Position numbers and translations under genes: made by a program. From NCBI GenBank assembly GCA_028023455.1, contig JAQFVV010000445.1:124001-188000 (forward strand): 64,000 bases of DNA. Reading direction: 5' to 3'. Below the pieces are notes generated by a model. The model did not search any database, had not been told where the DNA came from, and saw only the letters and a list, made by a program, of their open reading frames with translations. How positions within the stretch are numbered: the stretch's first letter is position 1; each line of letters opens with the position of its first letter. Positions 1 through 12,554 of this stretch are shown here, in pieces. The DNA comes from Epiperipatus broadwayi. Taxonomy: Eukaryota; Onychophora; Udeonychophora; Euonychophora; Peripatidae.

Positions 1-780
1 CTATTCATTTTCTCAATATAACACTCTTCAAAACTTATTATAAATCAATGGGATACTTTTATAATCTTTTTATAATGAACAAGTAATTAAACCTTTCAAT
101 AGGCATAGGTTTTATTAAAGCCTTTAGCACAGCTTGTGGCAGTTTAACTTTTATTTTTAATGTTCAAGGACACCCTTTTTACTAAAAAGTGACCCATAAC
201 AAATACTGCTGCTTCCACATAACGAGTAAGATTTTAATTTAACAAATAAAATGCGGTTGGGCGTATGCCAAATTGAAAACAAGCTGACTCAAGAATTTTC
301 AAATTTACCACATTTTTGGTCTAATTATAATAAAAGATAGGATTGAAAACTATATTAAGCCAATTTACTTTTTTTTAAAAAAAAATTGCGGATTTTTTAC
401 ACTGAGAATACTAGAAGTAATTAATTGAGATACTAAAGTGGTGGAAAGGTTATTTCAATTTTTTAGTTAATCTGTTTGCTTGTCACTATATTGAGTATTA
501 AATAACCTCAATATTACTACATGTTCTTTTAAATTCATATAAATAAAGATACATGCGTAGTATCACGAGAGCGTGTGTGTATAGCAAATAATTACTAAGA
601 AACTAGTCCGCGAGAGTGTCTATATTTGTGAATAACTGCTTCATTAAAAGTTTTTTATTGTTTGCCCAATTATGGTTAAAAAGAATGAATAAAAAAATCT
701 GACAACTATATATATGTGGCTTAGTGGAAACAAAAATATATAATGGATCTCAAATAGATTCTTCTATTTATATTAACAGA
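1..780. other. A+T-rich DNA, no gene seen
   Basis: Low-complexity A+T-rich sequence with short poly-A and poly-T runs. I see no reading frame of interest. Two loosely similar short segments begin with CGAGAG at about 565 and 612. The 5' part of the LINE that becomes recognisable near 780 may reach back into this stretch, but I cannot trace it. Confidence 0.5.
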
Positions 781-1030
781 GTGGGTTACTCAGCTTTTAC
801 AAGAACGTCACAGGAGTGTCTATTATGAAGTCATGTCCATTTAATTCACTTAGAACATTATACATAGATGATCATTTGTTAATGCATACTACGCAATATA
901 AGGTTATAAGCTTAAATATGATTATTAAAACAGGCAAAACTCTCTATATATTATTGCCATTCAGTACAAGCCAGAGTAATCAATGAATGCCAGAAGGCTT
1001 GTGCATAAAATTCCCATCTAGTAAATACCC

Positions 1031-1088
1031 ATCCAATGTTCCCAGACTACTTTCTGGCTTGTGGCCTTTGTCAGTGAGAAGCCTGGAT
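1031..1088 (-). ncRNA. HHR-A hammerhead ribozyme, degenerate
   Basis: The reverse complement runs from ATCCAG to ATTGGAT with the family-A stem I arms. The core reads CTGACAA instead of CUGANGA, and the second core block is followed by G instead of C. It is homologous to the intact copies at 39.6-40.5 kb but is probably inactive. Confidence 0.65.
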
Positions 1089-1175
1089 CTGAGAGCACTG
1101 CACCTAGATCTTAGGATCTAATGCAACCCTCCAGCAGCCACCTTTTTTTCTAAGATCTAGGTGCAGTGCTCTCAG

Positions 1176-1228
1176 ATCCAAGGCCTGACAAAGATCACAA
1201 GCCAGAAATTAGGCTGGGGATATTGGAC
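1176..1228 (+). ncRNA. HHR-A hammerhead ribozyme, degenerate
   Basis: Plus-strand partner of the minus-strand motif at 1031. The outer stem I arms ATCCAA and TTGGA are kept. The inner TCCTCA arm is deleted and the core reads CTGACAA and GAAAT. Recognisable by homology, not expected to cleave. Confidence 0.6.
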
Positions 1229-1660
1229 AAATAGGCACTAGATGGGAATTTTATGCACAAGCCTTCTGGCATCCATTGATAACTCCGGCTTGCACTTAGT
1301 GGCAATACTGTGTGGAGAGTTTTGCCTGTTTTAATAAGAGTTATAAGCAAGTATAAGAAGTGGTGATCATGTGATGTTTATTGGCTTAAATACAATGTTT
1401 GTATATATTTATCCAAATCATAAAACAATGAATAGAATCATTCAAATAATAAATTCATTACTTGCACCCTTTTCACATCCTATTTTACTGATGGGAGATT
1501 TCAATATGTTATACACTACATTTGAGTCCAAATGGTTACATCTATTTAATATTCCACAAATAAGTAGTGAGGGGTTTCTAACAAATAAAGCAGTCTTATT
1601 GAACAATGGAAGATTAACATAGTTTTTTATTCATCTTTACTACATCACTCACTTAAAATT

Positions 1661-2300
1661 CAACTAGTCCCTGCACCATTATCAGATCTATCTGCAAAAA
1701 TGGCAATTCTAGTTCTAAATTATACACTCCATGCAATACAATACAATAAACAATAAGGATGCTATTGCATATAAAAACTATAGAATTTATTTTTTCAAAA
1801 ATTTATATTCTACTTGTTAAGCTGAAAGATAAACTATTCAAGATGGATACCATTTACCCAAACAGATTTGCATACTATAAACTATGCTACTAGTTCTTAC
1901 CTACAAGTCTCTCAATCCTTGCTTCTGAACTGCACAAAAGAATTATGAAGTGTGAATTCACATCATACAATAGTCAATGTTTACTAAAATTTTAAAAAAA
2001 AACATATAAATTGACATATGATATACTAAAGGAATATATTCCTACAAAAAAACTCTCACACAATCACGTACTTGGTCACAACAATATATCATATGGGTAC
2101 TAAGTCAAGCTCCTATATCTAAAGACCCCACTGCTCTAGTAATTGACAACATGGTTGTTACTGGTGATAATATGCTAACTTCATTCTATACACACTTTTA
2201 AGATAAATAACAAAAAGAAATATTTTTCAAATTATCAAATAATTATTTTGAAACAATAGATGAACAAGCATTATTCAAACCCCAAATTTTTTTTATAAGG
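1661..2300 (+). pseudogene. LINE linker between endonuclease and RT, decayed
   Basis: Lies between the endonuclease and RT remnants of the same LINE. All three frames are broken by stops. I can recognise no motif here beyond its position. Confidence 0.5.
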
Positions 2301-2301
2301 T

Positions 2302-3227
2302 TTGGAAAACATGTCAGAATTCTTCCACCTAGATCTTTCAGTCATACTAAAATTTGTATTTGAACACCTAAGTCAATTCACCTCAAAATATCTTGCAGAC
2401 ATGGCTAATTTTCTATCAAAGGAAATTTATAAAATTTATAATTTATATCCATTGGCAATTCTCCCATTCACAAAGAAAAAAGATATCACCTTCCACAATT
2501 CAAAATATAAGAATAATGTTCATGGTTTCATTAGGGATAAAATTACTTAAAAAAGCATTAAAAATAAGATGGTTTCCATCTATTACCACTGCTATCACAG
2601 TCACCATTCACTAAAAAAGATCATCATCATGACAAATCAGCATTATTGTTCAAGAAAGTCATTGATAGGGTGCTAAATATAAAGAAATACAGCCTAATGA
2701 TAGTGCAGCTTGACATTAAAACAACTTTTAGCTTTGTACCAATTGATATTCTCATACAAATTTTGAAAAATAGCAACATATATAATTCTATTTTATATGT
2801 ACTTACAAACTTATTTATAAACAGGTGAATACGTGTTACTTTAAATGAAAAAATGTCTCCTCATTTAATACATCAAGAACCACCATTTAGTACTTTATTA
2901 TTTATAACTTACATAAACCAGTTCCATAGAATTAGAGAAAAACATTTTCCAGGCATCTATATTTCCACTTTGGTCCATAGTATAAACTGCATAGCATACA
3001 TGGACAATATTACAATTTTCCTTACAACTAAAAAAGAAATTCTATTAGTAAAAATCATGAATGAATTTATTAACTCCCATAAACTTGAATTCAATCTGGA
3101 CATGTCATGTGCATGGTACATATACACAGATAAATTATACACAGACACATTTCTTGGTTTACCAACTATATATTTGGATTTTTTTTTATCTGAGCAATAT
3201 GGATATGCAAAAGAAAATACAAGATAG
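2302..3227 (+). pseudogene. LINE reverse transcriptase remnant
   Basis: Broken frames on the plus strand carry RT motifs in order. SLMIVQLDIKTTFSFVPIDI at about 2693-2750 matches the first catalytic block (LDxxxAFD type; here the phenylalanine is kept but the second aspartate is lost). A block near 2853-2935 (PPFSTLLFITYI) matches the QG-PLSPLLF motif. AYMDNITIFL at about 2993-3022 is the YADD catalytic box, degraded to YMDN. Loss of both catalytic aspartates and several frameshifts show that it is inactive. It belongs with the flanking endonuclease and zinc-knuckle pieces. Confidence 0.8.
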
Positions 3228-3283
3228 AATCATCACTTTTAAAGTCATACCTCTCATTCTATTCTAGGGTAACTCTTATCAAT

Positions 3284-3946
3284 ATGCTTATCATCACAAA
3301 GATAAAATACTACTTACCTGTCATAATCCTTACAAAATTATTCATCTCAAATGTTTATTCACTGTGCAGACAGCTCTTGTGGCAAAAGAAAATGGTCACA
3401 ATTTTACTCAGAAAATTACAGTTTTATAACACTCAAAATATATTAGGACTACACCCAGTTTATATTTGTAGTATCCAAAAATCTATTAACTTTATGTCAG
3501 CCATGATACAATTATTTTTACATCTGGGGATACTTAAAGTAACACCAACAAATAAGACACCTCCATACACAAAACATCTTCAAACATGTCTAGAATCAGT
3601 TAATCTAATGACAAATATTAAGATACCATTTTCACAAGAAAAATGGCAATATTGGAAAATTCATGCTCTTTTATATCTAAACATAAATGAAGGGACTGAG
3701 TTTCTAATGCTTGTCATTAATAATAGGCAACTGATAACAAGATTTAATTTCAATTTTATGCTCAAAATAAATATGCGGTCTTTGCCTACATTATATTTTT
3801 TGAAATATAAGAGAAATCTTGTTAACATAAAAACTATATGTCAATCATGTTTCAAGGAAGAAGAAGATCAAAAACACCTATTTTTTAAATGTAGTAGCCT
3901 ACAAGATGCCTGGTCCATACATCACAAAAATACTTTGAAAAAATAA
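3284..3946 (+). pseudogene. LINE C-terminal region with zf-RVT zinc-binding motif
   Basis: A 220-codon open frame, the longest in this element. Residues about 186-206 read CQSC, EEEDQKHLFFKC, the Cys-Cys-His-Cys arrangement of the zf-RVT domain found after the RT in L1/Tx1-like and other LINE proteins. The upstream part (RSLPTLYFLKYK) fits the helical lead-in of that domain. In the intact protein the region probably binds template RNA or target DNA. The first methionine is arbitrary, because the real protein was one long ORF2. Confidence 0.8.
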
Positions 3947-4351
3947 TAATACAATTCAATCGTCATTAACTCTTTTTCCAAAAACTTGCTTCATGGAAAA
4001 AAAACCCATCACATTTGTACCTTAAGCACTGTGGTGCACAAGATGCTTATTTCTTTACAACAGTGTATATGAACACTTTTAAAAACAAACAACACAATTA
4101 AACAGAAAAATAAAAAAATCACTCGTCCAGATATTTGCAGCTACATCATTACTTATTAATGTGCTCTAACCTCTAGTGACTTGATTTAACTATTTATTAC
4201 AATTTTGTAGGTTTAACAATATGTTATATTTTATTTTTTTTAATTCTAACTAATTGTAGATAAGACAAGTTTTGTATATTGTTTATTTGTTTTTTCATTT
4301 CTATTGTATTAAGTTTTATCAATAAAATTCCTTTTAAAACATAAAAAAAAA
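3947..4351 (+). other. LINE 3' untranslated region and poly-A tail
   Basis: Non-coding sequence after the zf-RVT frame, ending AATAAAATTCC and an A-rich run at 4342-4351. This is consistent with a poly-A-tailed 3' end. No clear downstream target-site duplication could be picked out. Confidence 0.55.
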
Positions 4352-6304
4352 TCTAACCATCATTTGTAATGGTCTTTGTATGTTGATATATTAAATCATC
4401 TTCATACCATTAGAAACATTTGATTTTATTTATTAGGAGAAGAAAAGCGTTTATATTAAACACATAATCTAATCTAATGTAAAGATGATAAACCTCATTC
4501 AAAAAGAGTGTTAATTTTATCCTCATAAAGGCATTCTCTCTTCTATCTTCTTAATTGTATTCTCAACCACATCAGTAGTGATTACAAATATTTATTACTC
4601 ATTAGTCCTAAAAGATATAATATTTGCATGATTTTATGAATCATTTGATAATTTATTTAGCCATGAGATTAATTTGATTATAAGATTATTTTAATTTATA
4701 TTATTATTTAGATCAGTGCTAACAATTTCGAAAGATAGTGTTTTATCTAGCATCGTTATAATAGCGTACGTATGAATTTATCAAGCTTAGACCTGAATAT
4801 ATTTCTTTTAATAGTTATGATATGACAGGTAGCTAGCTAGTAGTGAAAAAAAAATATCACCTCAGCTGACTTATAAAAGATCGATAATGTAAGGCCACGT
4901 TCATTACAATATAATATATACATTGCTTTTAAGAGCAAAAATTATTTTTAAAACATATACATATTGTTAGACTAAGGGATAAACTAAAAATCATTCTACA
5001 ATCGTTGATAATATGCCACTAAATTTAAAGAGAATTTGTTAACACTGAACTAATGTTAAAAAATAAGTTATTTCTTATAATTAAACTAAACCTGTGAACA
5101 AATTAGCACATTTAAATATTTAAAAAGTTTTGTAATAGCTTTAAAAAATTCAAATGCTAACTGCATTAGGTTAAAAGCTTTCCATAAGAGAGGAAATATT
5201 TTGTGATCCAATAAAGCCGGGCTTGAGTTAAAGCTTTTACAAACTAATAAAGACAATATTTACTGATTCTTTACATAAACTTTCATTAAACTAATTTCTA
5301 TATACAAAACTATTTACGAATAAAGAGGTTTTTCAGTTTGTTTGTTTTTTAAATGGGAAAGTTTTTATATATTTATAATATAAGCTAATTAGTTTTTAAA
5401 AAATCTAAATACCGTAAAATAATTTAGAGCGTGGTATTAGTTTGTATGAAGCATCAAATATATACAATGTTCCAAAGTAGCCCATTCCTATCTTATGTTT
5501 CACAGAGTTGTGAATAAAAAAAGTGTACAACATTTCTAACCAGAAGATTAATTCATTTGTAGCTTTATTGAATTATTCAATTCTTCAACTGTAGCTATAA
5601 ATTCAACAGGTATTAATAATGTGCTTTACAATTTATAGTTGTCCTGATTTACATATATCATTGATTGTTACATACCATTTATGAAACAGATGAGGACAAT
5701 AGCCTTGGGTCATCCTGAATCAGTTATTAGGACTACAATTGCATTTATGAAAATCAAAGTTGGGTTCAAAATTTGTTGGAATTGGAAAAATTAATTTGTT
5801 TGGAATTTCATAATAATTTTACTTTTTTATGCTATAATTTTTTAATTGTAGATTCCTAATTAAATATCTAAAATAGGATGTAGATTATATTTAATGGTGG
5901 AACTACATCCTGAGTTATGGCAGATGAATATCTAAAAGAACAGAAAGCCATTGCAAAGAAGTAGTCTTCAGTATTATAGTAATACTTCTCAAAAACTTAT
6001 TCTCCAAATAAAGGCATGATATTTACCCTTTAAGTATGTTACTGATATCAAATCCATCTTTATGGTACTGTATCACAACTTTAAGTAATGGCAGCCAAAT
6101 TTCGAAGGACAAACATTTCCAAAAATTAATTTTGAATTAACCTTAGATAAATGAGAAAAATAAGTCAGGCTACAATCCCATAAGTCAACCTAGTATGCTA
6201 CATAATGTATTAAAATCACTAATCAACTTTGTTATTTGACAGAAAATGTGGAGATATCAGGAAAAACCTCATAGATAAATATATGAAATTTCTGCTGACT
6301 GTTG
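4352..6304. other. A+T-rich DNA, no gene seen
   Basis: I looked at both strands and found no reading frame, RNA gene or clear repeat structure. Short homopolymer runs only. Confidence 0.45.
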
Positions 6305-6475
6305 CCTTTGGTAGGATGGCTCATTTGGATAAAGCATTACCTTAAAATTCAACACTCAAAAATCTAAGGGTCCACATTCGATTCTCATGCTAGTACTATC
6401 ACTGGTCAGGCCAGAAATATCTGAAGAAGATAATACTTTTCAAAACATTGTGCATATACTCATCTGTTTGTTGTG
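6305..6475 (+). repeat. tRNA-derived SINE (Lys-like head), family 2
   Basis: The head contains GGATGGCTCATTTGG (A-box like) and CATTCGATTCTCA (B-box like). A tail follows with CTGAAGAAGA and AAAACATTGTGC, ending ctattactaac. The same head and tail occur at 22164-22336 and inverted at 22053-22163, which supports a dispersed pol III retroposon. The tRNA of origin is uncertain; the A-box region resembles tRNA-Lys. Confidence 0.6.
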
Positions 6476-7336
6476 CTATTACTAACAATTGAATGTATTT
6501 GGAATATCTAAATAAAGTTAAATTTTTCTAAAGACATTCAATACTCATATTAGATGATGAAAATAATCCAATATATAAATACCACTAAAACACCATCATC
6601 AAAACCCTTCAGGGAAAGACTAACATTAGGTATTATTATATTTCAGTTAATTATTGTAAAAACTTATTGAGAATATTGATTAAAATTAATTCTCCAGTAT
6701 TTAAAAAAGATGTCCACTTCTTTTCATAATCTTATTAAAAGACTTTGTACCTTTTTTCAGAAGTCAAAGATGAATTTTCTACATCTGTTTTTTTTTAAAA
6801 ATCATTGATGAATATATTGAATAGGTCAGAGAACTGCTGAACCCTAGGGTAGCGTATTCTGAAAGATTTTGCTTATATTACAATTATCATTTAGTGTCAT
6901 TTGAATTTTTTATTGAAAAGTATTTTATCGGGTAATAGTTTATCTATGTTTAAAACATTAATAGAAGAAACCATGGCCATGAGAGAATTTTAGTAAAATT
7001 TGTTTTTAGTTAATATCTTAATGTTATATGATTTTATATTCTAATATCATTAATGGACATAAACAATATTTTAATTTTTGTTAATGGAATTTTCAGATTT
7101 ATCATGAAAATATTTTATAAATTTAAAAAACAGGTTTGACAATGATATTCTTGTTTCTCTAAAAATCAATATGTATTTTGAATAGTTTTTCAGAAATTTA
7201 TTTATCTATAATATTGTTTTGCAATATGTTAAAAGGCTACAGTCATAAATTATGTACTTTGAAATTTTGCATATTATCAAACTGAATTTTTATCATATAA
7301 CTTCAAGCTTAGAAATTTATTTCTAAACCTTCAAAC
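6476..7336. other. A+T-rich DNA, no gene seen
   Basis: No supported feature. Long A and T runs and many stops in all frames. Confidence 0.45.
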
Positions 7337-7450
7337 ATCACATGAGTATGTACTAGATAGGGATTTTATTCACAAACCTTCTTGCATCCAATGATTACTC
7401 TGGATTGCATGGAGTGACAATACTATATGGAGAATTTTGCTTGTGTGTAA
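7337..7450 (+). repeat. HHR-A fragment without ribozyme
   Basis: Matches the part of HHR-A downstream of the hammerhead: a TACTAGATAGGGATTTTAT block, then the TTCTTGCATCCAATGATTAC block, then TATGGAGAATTTTGCT. The hammerhead itself is absent, so this is a truncated copy. Confidence 0.65.
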
Positions 7451-8284
7451 GTTTATTTCTAATTTTTGATGCTCTTTTACTATTATTAGCAGTATTAATG
7501 AATGTATTTGTTTTAAAAGAATCACTGGGTTTTTTTTGTTGGTATCTTATTCATTTTTTAATTGGTCATCTACATTTAATTCTGAAAATTCATTATTATT
7601 GAAGCATTCAATTGAATTTGTGTAACTCAAATTTTATCATTCTATTGACTAGTTTATAGATGATATAACTGTTACATGATTACTATATGTTAATGAAATA
7701 TGTTCTTGGTGTATTTATTGATTCATCAGATTTAGATAAAAAAAATTGTGATAGGATATTCTGAGTATATTGGAAAATACATTTCTCTAGAAGCTAGGCA
7801 ATGATACATTATTGCAAATGTGATTAATAGATCAATGTCACCATTTTTATTGCAATTATCCACTGTATATTGCGGCAGACTTCAGCTTTAAAGCATTTAA
7901 AGCAACAAGATTTCCATTTTTCATATGCCAATAGCATTTTTAATTAGTAACCTAACAGCAATGATGCATTTTATCAAGAGAATTATCAGTTTTTATTTCA
8001 TGGCTGTTTTTTATAACATTTAGAGGAATTTGTATGTGTATATATATTTACTAGCTGGATTATATTATTAAATGGTAAAATCTGATAGAGCTTTCATATA
8101 TAAATGGATTTGTGCAATATATTTTATAAGATTTAAATATTTTATAACTTTTTCTTCACTGCCCCATTGTTATTTTGTAATAAAATTGTTAATTTTATGG
8201 TAAAACATATTTATGTATTCCAACAATAGATAGCTACGACAACTTTGGTTGGCCATGAAAATGATTGCATTTTACAATTATATA
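7451..8284. other. A+T-rich DNA, no gene seen
   Basis: No supported feature. Poly-T runs and many stops. Confidence 0.45.
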
Positions 8285-8535
8285 AATATTACATGATCAC
8301 CATCTCTTATGCATGCTCATAACTGTTATTAAAACATGCAAAACTTTCCATACAGTAGTGCATTAGATCCTAAGATCTAGGTGCAGTGCTCTCAGATCCA
8401 AGGCTCCTCACTGATGAAGGTCAAATGCCAAAAACTAATCTGGGGATATTGGATTAGATATGGATTTTATGCACAAGCTTTCTGGCTTGCATGAGTAACA
8501 CTACTGTATAGAGAGTTTTGCCTGTTTTAATTTTA
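8285..8535 (+). mobile_element. HHR-A element, short foldback form
   Basis: Begins with an inverted terminal piece (GCAAAACTTTCCATACAGTA), then a plus-strand unit with a hammerhead at 8396-8454, ending ACTGTATAGAGAGTTTTGCC. This is the same plan as the copy at 55490-56082: a short inverted end plus one unit. No clear target-site duplication was found. Confidence 0.7.
8396..8454 (+). ncRNA. HHR-A hammerhead ribozyme, mutated core
   Basis: Stem I arms are intact (ATCCAA/TTGGAT and TCCTCA/TGGGGA) and the CTGATGA block is intact. The second core block is AAAAC instead of GAAAC, and stem II (GGTC/TGCC) is weakened. Probably inactive. Confidence 0.75.
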
Positions 8536-10265
8536 TAAATAATTGATGTGTTAGAGGTAAAATTAAAAGAAAGAATTTTACACTCATATTGATGAATTTG
8601 TTAAATAATTGAGAGGTTTTATATATCTCTGATATGGTTTTATTGAACTTGCAATAGATAGCTTTATTTTGGAGGACTTCATTATTATATTTAATTTTTG
8701 GTGGGTGAATATATATTGTAACAGTCATATTTGAACATTCATGCAACAAAATCCAGAGTTTTGGTAAATTATACCAAGGCTGATCTAGATGAGGGTTTGA
8801 GACTAAATCCGACCATACCTCAGCTCCTTCACCAACCCTCCCTGACTTGCTACCTTATGAATGACATATATGAGGTCACATTCATACTCTCTTAATTTCT
8901 GCACCAGCAGTAGCAAAGGGTAAAGTGAGCGACTCGGGGATAATTAACTAAATGTTTTATAACTTAACCAAACACACTCACACAACTTATAGCTGATTAT
9001 CTAATATATATATTAATAGTTATGGATGGTGATTTAATATAAATAAAGTGAATAATACTGCAGATGTTAATATGTTTTAAAATTATTTAATACTGACAAA
9101 ACACAAACATAACAATTAAAGATACTGCATATTCCACTCGCAGGTGGGATGGTGAAAATACGAACTACATGTTCTGTAAACAATTGTACTTAACGATCAT
9201 CCTTTATTATATCATTATATATTAATAATTATTTTTACGTCTACACTGATGTCTAAATTATGTTCTGCCATTCCTACTCAATTTGTCAAGGGTTAAATTT
9301 TAAGAGAGTGGCAACTTTATACAATGTATACTTAATTTTATCATTACGTGATGAGTAGTCAATGTGCTCTTGATGTAGGTATTCTTAGATAAACTAGATC
9401 TTAGGTTCAGATCAATGCTGAACAATTAATATAACAGCAGATGAACTGGCATTTTGTAGCATAACTTTGGAGGCTATGGCGCTATGCAAATTACATCAGA
9501 GGTGTGGCTTGAATGTGCCTTTACTCATGAGATTCAGCAACGTTTACTCGGTTCTCAGATACCGGTCGCCTGCTATATGTGAACTTTTAGTTCGGATCGA
9601 ACAGCTATAATATACGATGCTGGATTCCAGTGTTCCAGTTCTGGAAGAGGTAATGGGACTGACCCTTAAAATCATTATCCCATTCAAGAGAGGGCTGTCC
9701 GAACTAGGGATGATAAGATAGTCCTTAAAACCTAATCTTATCTTAATAATTATTTGATAGCAAGGCGGAATGCACCTCAGTGCTTTGTAAAAACTCATTC
9801 ACAACGCTGTCTAAATATTAATTATTACAAATAGTAAAGCACGAAATCTATAGTTTCTTCTGCAAACTACCCTACGCCAGTTAGTTAAATAAACACTAAA
9901 ATTGTGCTAAAGAGGACTTTATTAAAATTTATCTAGTTTATTAATTAACTACATATTCTATGAAAATACATTAATGGGGTCTAAAGCATATCTGGGATTT
10001 AAACTGTGCTAACTACTGAATGTGCCTTAAATTATCACTCATATTTAACTAAACAGACCTTTTAATAAGCAACATATATGTGATATTAAGATAAACATAG
10101 CAGCTCAAACTAATACATCAAAGTAGGTTTCAGACCAGAGATTATCTATAGATATGCCAAACAGCAAACATTAATTTACTTGAGAACAAAAACATCTCTT
10201 TAAGTTTATAATAATTAATAATCTCTGCTCTGAAGGCAAAGCATAAATCAATAAATGCATTTTAA
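8536..10265. other. Unclassified region with G+C-richer patches at 8770-8960 and 9330-9800
   Basis: These patches are more complex and less A+T-rich than their surroundings. An 84-codon minus-strand frame at 9544-9798 shows no motif I recognise. The patches could be a decayed LTR or other element, or non-coding RNA, but nothing in the sequence decides it. Confidence 0.35.
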
Positions 10266-10267
10266 CA

Positions 10268-10291
10268 ATATATATATATATATATATATAT

Positions 10292-10347
<56 letters not shown>
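10268..10347. repeat. (TA)n microsatellite
   Basis: About 80 bp of TA repeats with one TATTGTATA interruption at the centre. It can form cruciform or slipped structures. Confidence 0.95.
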
Positions 10348-10349
<2 letters not shown>

Positions 10350-12554
10350 AAAGTATAGACGTAACTAGAGAAAATAATAAGGCAAATAAGCTTTTATAAG
10401 TTGAATTTAAAAAGATTTAAGAATTTGAGATCAGGCAAGATTTACATTTTAACTTTTAAAGTATTTTAAAATTATACAGATTGAGATACGTTCATCTAAT
10501 ACAGTTAATTACTTTAAGAGCGAATACACTTTTTTAACATAGTTTGATTAATTTATAAGATTTGAATTTAAGAGTTTGTGCACATTATTTATATTATATA
10601 GCTAGTTTTAGAAAAGATTTATAGATTGCTATAGCTTTTAAATTTAGCTTGGTTTGAGAAGTTGTTACCGATTATTTATCTGAAGGCTTGCAGCTTGACA
10701 GTATGAAACACACATGCATGGACTATTTTATCTGAGTTGGTTCATCTACGAGCTATTCTTTCAGTAGGGCTGTGGTTTGGGTCTCCATAACCTGTTCTTA
10801 GCCACTGGGAAGGTGGCCTTTGCTTCTCTAGCCACTGGTTTCCATGTCAAAAACTAGGCAAACTGCCTGGGTAAAGGTTAACATGAGAGTAAAAGCAAAA
10901 TGGAATCCCTGATTTCTTTTCAACTGGCCTTTTTATATTTCTTTAACCCCCCCCCCCTTACAGTTCATTCACAATCTTTATTTTTGGACTTTAAAACTTA
11001 AGAAGTCTTAATTTTATCCACTTCAAACGAATCGGTTAGATTGATTTCAGGTTTAATGTTTACTAATTGTTCCTTTTTTATTTCACTAGATTCAAATTCA
11101 GCTGGATTTTATTGCAGGTTTAATTGTCCAATTTTTTATTTTATTAAGAATCATAAAGTCTGGGTTTATACAGGTGGTGTCTCATAAGATTGACAAAGTT
11201 CTTTTTTCTTTAAACATAGAATGTCTTCTCTTTTTCTTTTCTTGAAAGGGATTTAAACTGCAAACATTTTAACATACATGTGAGAAATCTACATTTGTTT
11301 TTAATTGCTATACATGATTAAGTAATTTAGTAATTGGGTAACTTCAAAGACTGTTTGAAATGATTTAGAGAATTCTGTTCTTATATAATACAATTTCCAC
11401 AGCTTAAAACCAATTTAATTATTTAAAATCATAAGATGAATATTTATAAAATTATAAGGTGTGTACATTATATAATGCTAATATCAATCAGATGTGAATA
11501 TACAATTTTTAGCAAATAAAAATATTACAAAATGTGTATACAATCATAGCAGATGTGTGTGCATATACAATTACACACATATATGCGTAAATATACGCTT
11601 TTATATATGTTAAATTCCCAAGTATATTGTTATATATATGTGTACCTCTAGGGTTTGAATTAGGGAAATGAAGACTACTATTTTATATAGAGGTGAAACT
11701 TATGATGACCAAATCATACTGTTTCAATATATATATATAAAATTGTAATAAATATCACTAAAATACTTAATAGGGTTAAATTTAGATAAATTTCTCACAT
11801 ATTTGGCTTATTATCTTTTTAATTCTAATTTATTGCAATAATTAAATATCAGAAGCAAGAAATACTAATGTTTACTCATCTTTTAATGGCATAGCATCCC
11901 CTATTTTAACTTTAGAGTCTTTTAGTAAATACATTTCCTTTCTTAATAAATTCAAATATTAAGGAGAAATGTTGTCCTGTGCAACGTACTCCATGTTCAA
12001 TATTTTTAGTGGTTAAATGTTGAAGGCTTAAACATTTTGGTTTTGTCATTTAGATTCATTTTCTTGATAGAACAGGTATTCTTCTTTTTTTTTACTTTAG
12101 AGAGAGGAGCTATTTTTAAAAAATCAGAAATAAAAATTATTAAGTTTTTTTTTTTTTTTGGACTGACAAAAAAAATAGTTTTCCAATTTTCCAAAACCTT
12201 CAGACACATCTAGACATTTTTGAAGTGCAAATATTTATATTTCGAATGCCTCAGCAATTATATTGTCTGTTTTTCTAACCAAAAAAATAAATAAATAAAA
12301 TTTAAAATTGTCTTAATATAGCCTTCTTAGGAAAAAACTTTTTCAACAGTATCTTCCAGAAAACAATAAAAGAGAACACATTACTTATGACTTGACAGTT
12401 ATCAGATAGTGCGAGATTGAATGTTTTCTGTTTTGCTTTCTGCTAAGACAGTTTAACAATAAATCATCTATCTTACATAAATGATAAGCCTGGGAGAAAA
12501 AAGTTTACCTGGTTTGAATTCTATTCCAAACTTGGTCAGTAAAAGTATGTATAT
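10348..12554. other. A+T-rich DNA with a G+C-richer patch at 10670-10960
   Basis: The patch near 10670-10960 includes a run of ten or more C at about 10949-10958 and is higher in complexity. No reading frame or RNA structure is recognisable. The rest is A+T-rich with short TA runs near 11600-11740. Confidence 0.4.

Larger units (their letters stand above)
919..1383. mobile_element. HHR-A foldback element inserted in the LINE
   Basis: About 465 bp made of two inverted copies of the HHR-A unit, meeting near 1125-1140. Left arm: GGCAAAACTCTC, then a GCCAGAAGGCTTGTGC block, then a minus-strand hammerhead. Right arm: the complement, ending GAGAGTTTTGCC. The direct repeat gcttaaata (910-918 and 1384-1392) flanks it, and the LINE reading frame resumes exactly after it, so the boundaries are well supported. 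It carries no protein frame. It is probably mobilised in trans, by an unidentified reverse transcriptase. Confidence 0.8.
792..1660 (+). pseudogene. LINE endonuclease domain fragment (split)
   Basis: The frame before the insertion reads GVSIMKSCPF and ends QYKVISLN. After the insertion it continues MFVYIYPNHKT and then PILLMGDFNM, the Mg-binding GDFN motif of APE-like endonucleases of LINEs. A short R-L-T, stop, F-F-I segment near 1612-1630 corresponds to the usual SRIDFF-type motif. In an intact element this domain nicks target DNA for target-primed reverse transcription. Here an inserted 465-bp element and at least one stop break it. The identification rests on the GDFN motif and on collinearity with the RT downstream. 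Confidence 0.75.
780..4351 (+). mobile_element. L1/Tx1-like LINE, decayed, interrupted by an HHR-A foldback
   Basis: Non-LTR retrotransposon remnant on the plus strand. In order it shows pieces of an APE-type endonuclease (about 790-918 and 1384-1660), a reverse transcriptase (about 2300-3230) and a C-terminal zinc-binding region (about 3284-3946). A 3' untranslated stretch then ends in an A-run at about 4342-4351 after an AATAAA-like signal. Many stops and frameshifts separate the pieces, so it is dead. The endonuclease frame stops at 918 and resumes at 1384, because a foldback element with a 9-bp duplication (gcttaaata at 910-918 and 1384-1392) sits between. The order endonuclease, RT, CCHC/zf-RVT is that of the L1/Tx1 group; clade assignment is by motif recognition only. 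Confidence 0.8.

Noticed and set aside
9544-9798. 84-codon minus-strand open frame in a G+C-richer patch
   Set aside because: No recognisable domain and no support from neighbours; left as part of an unclassified region.
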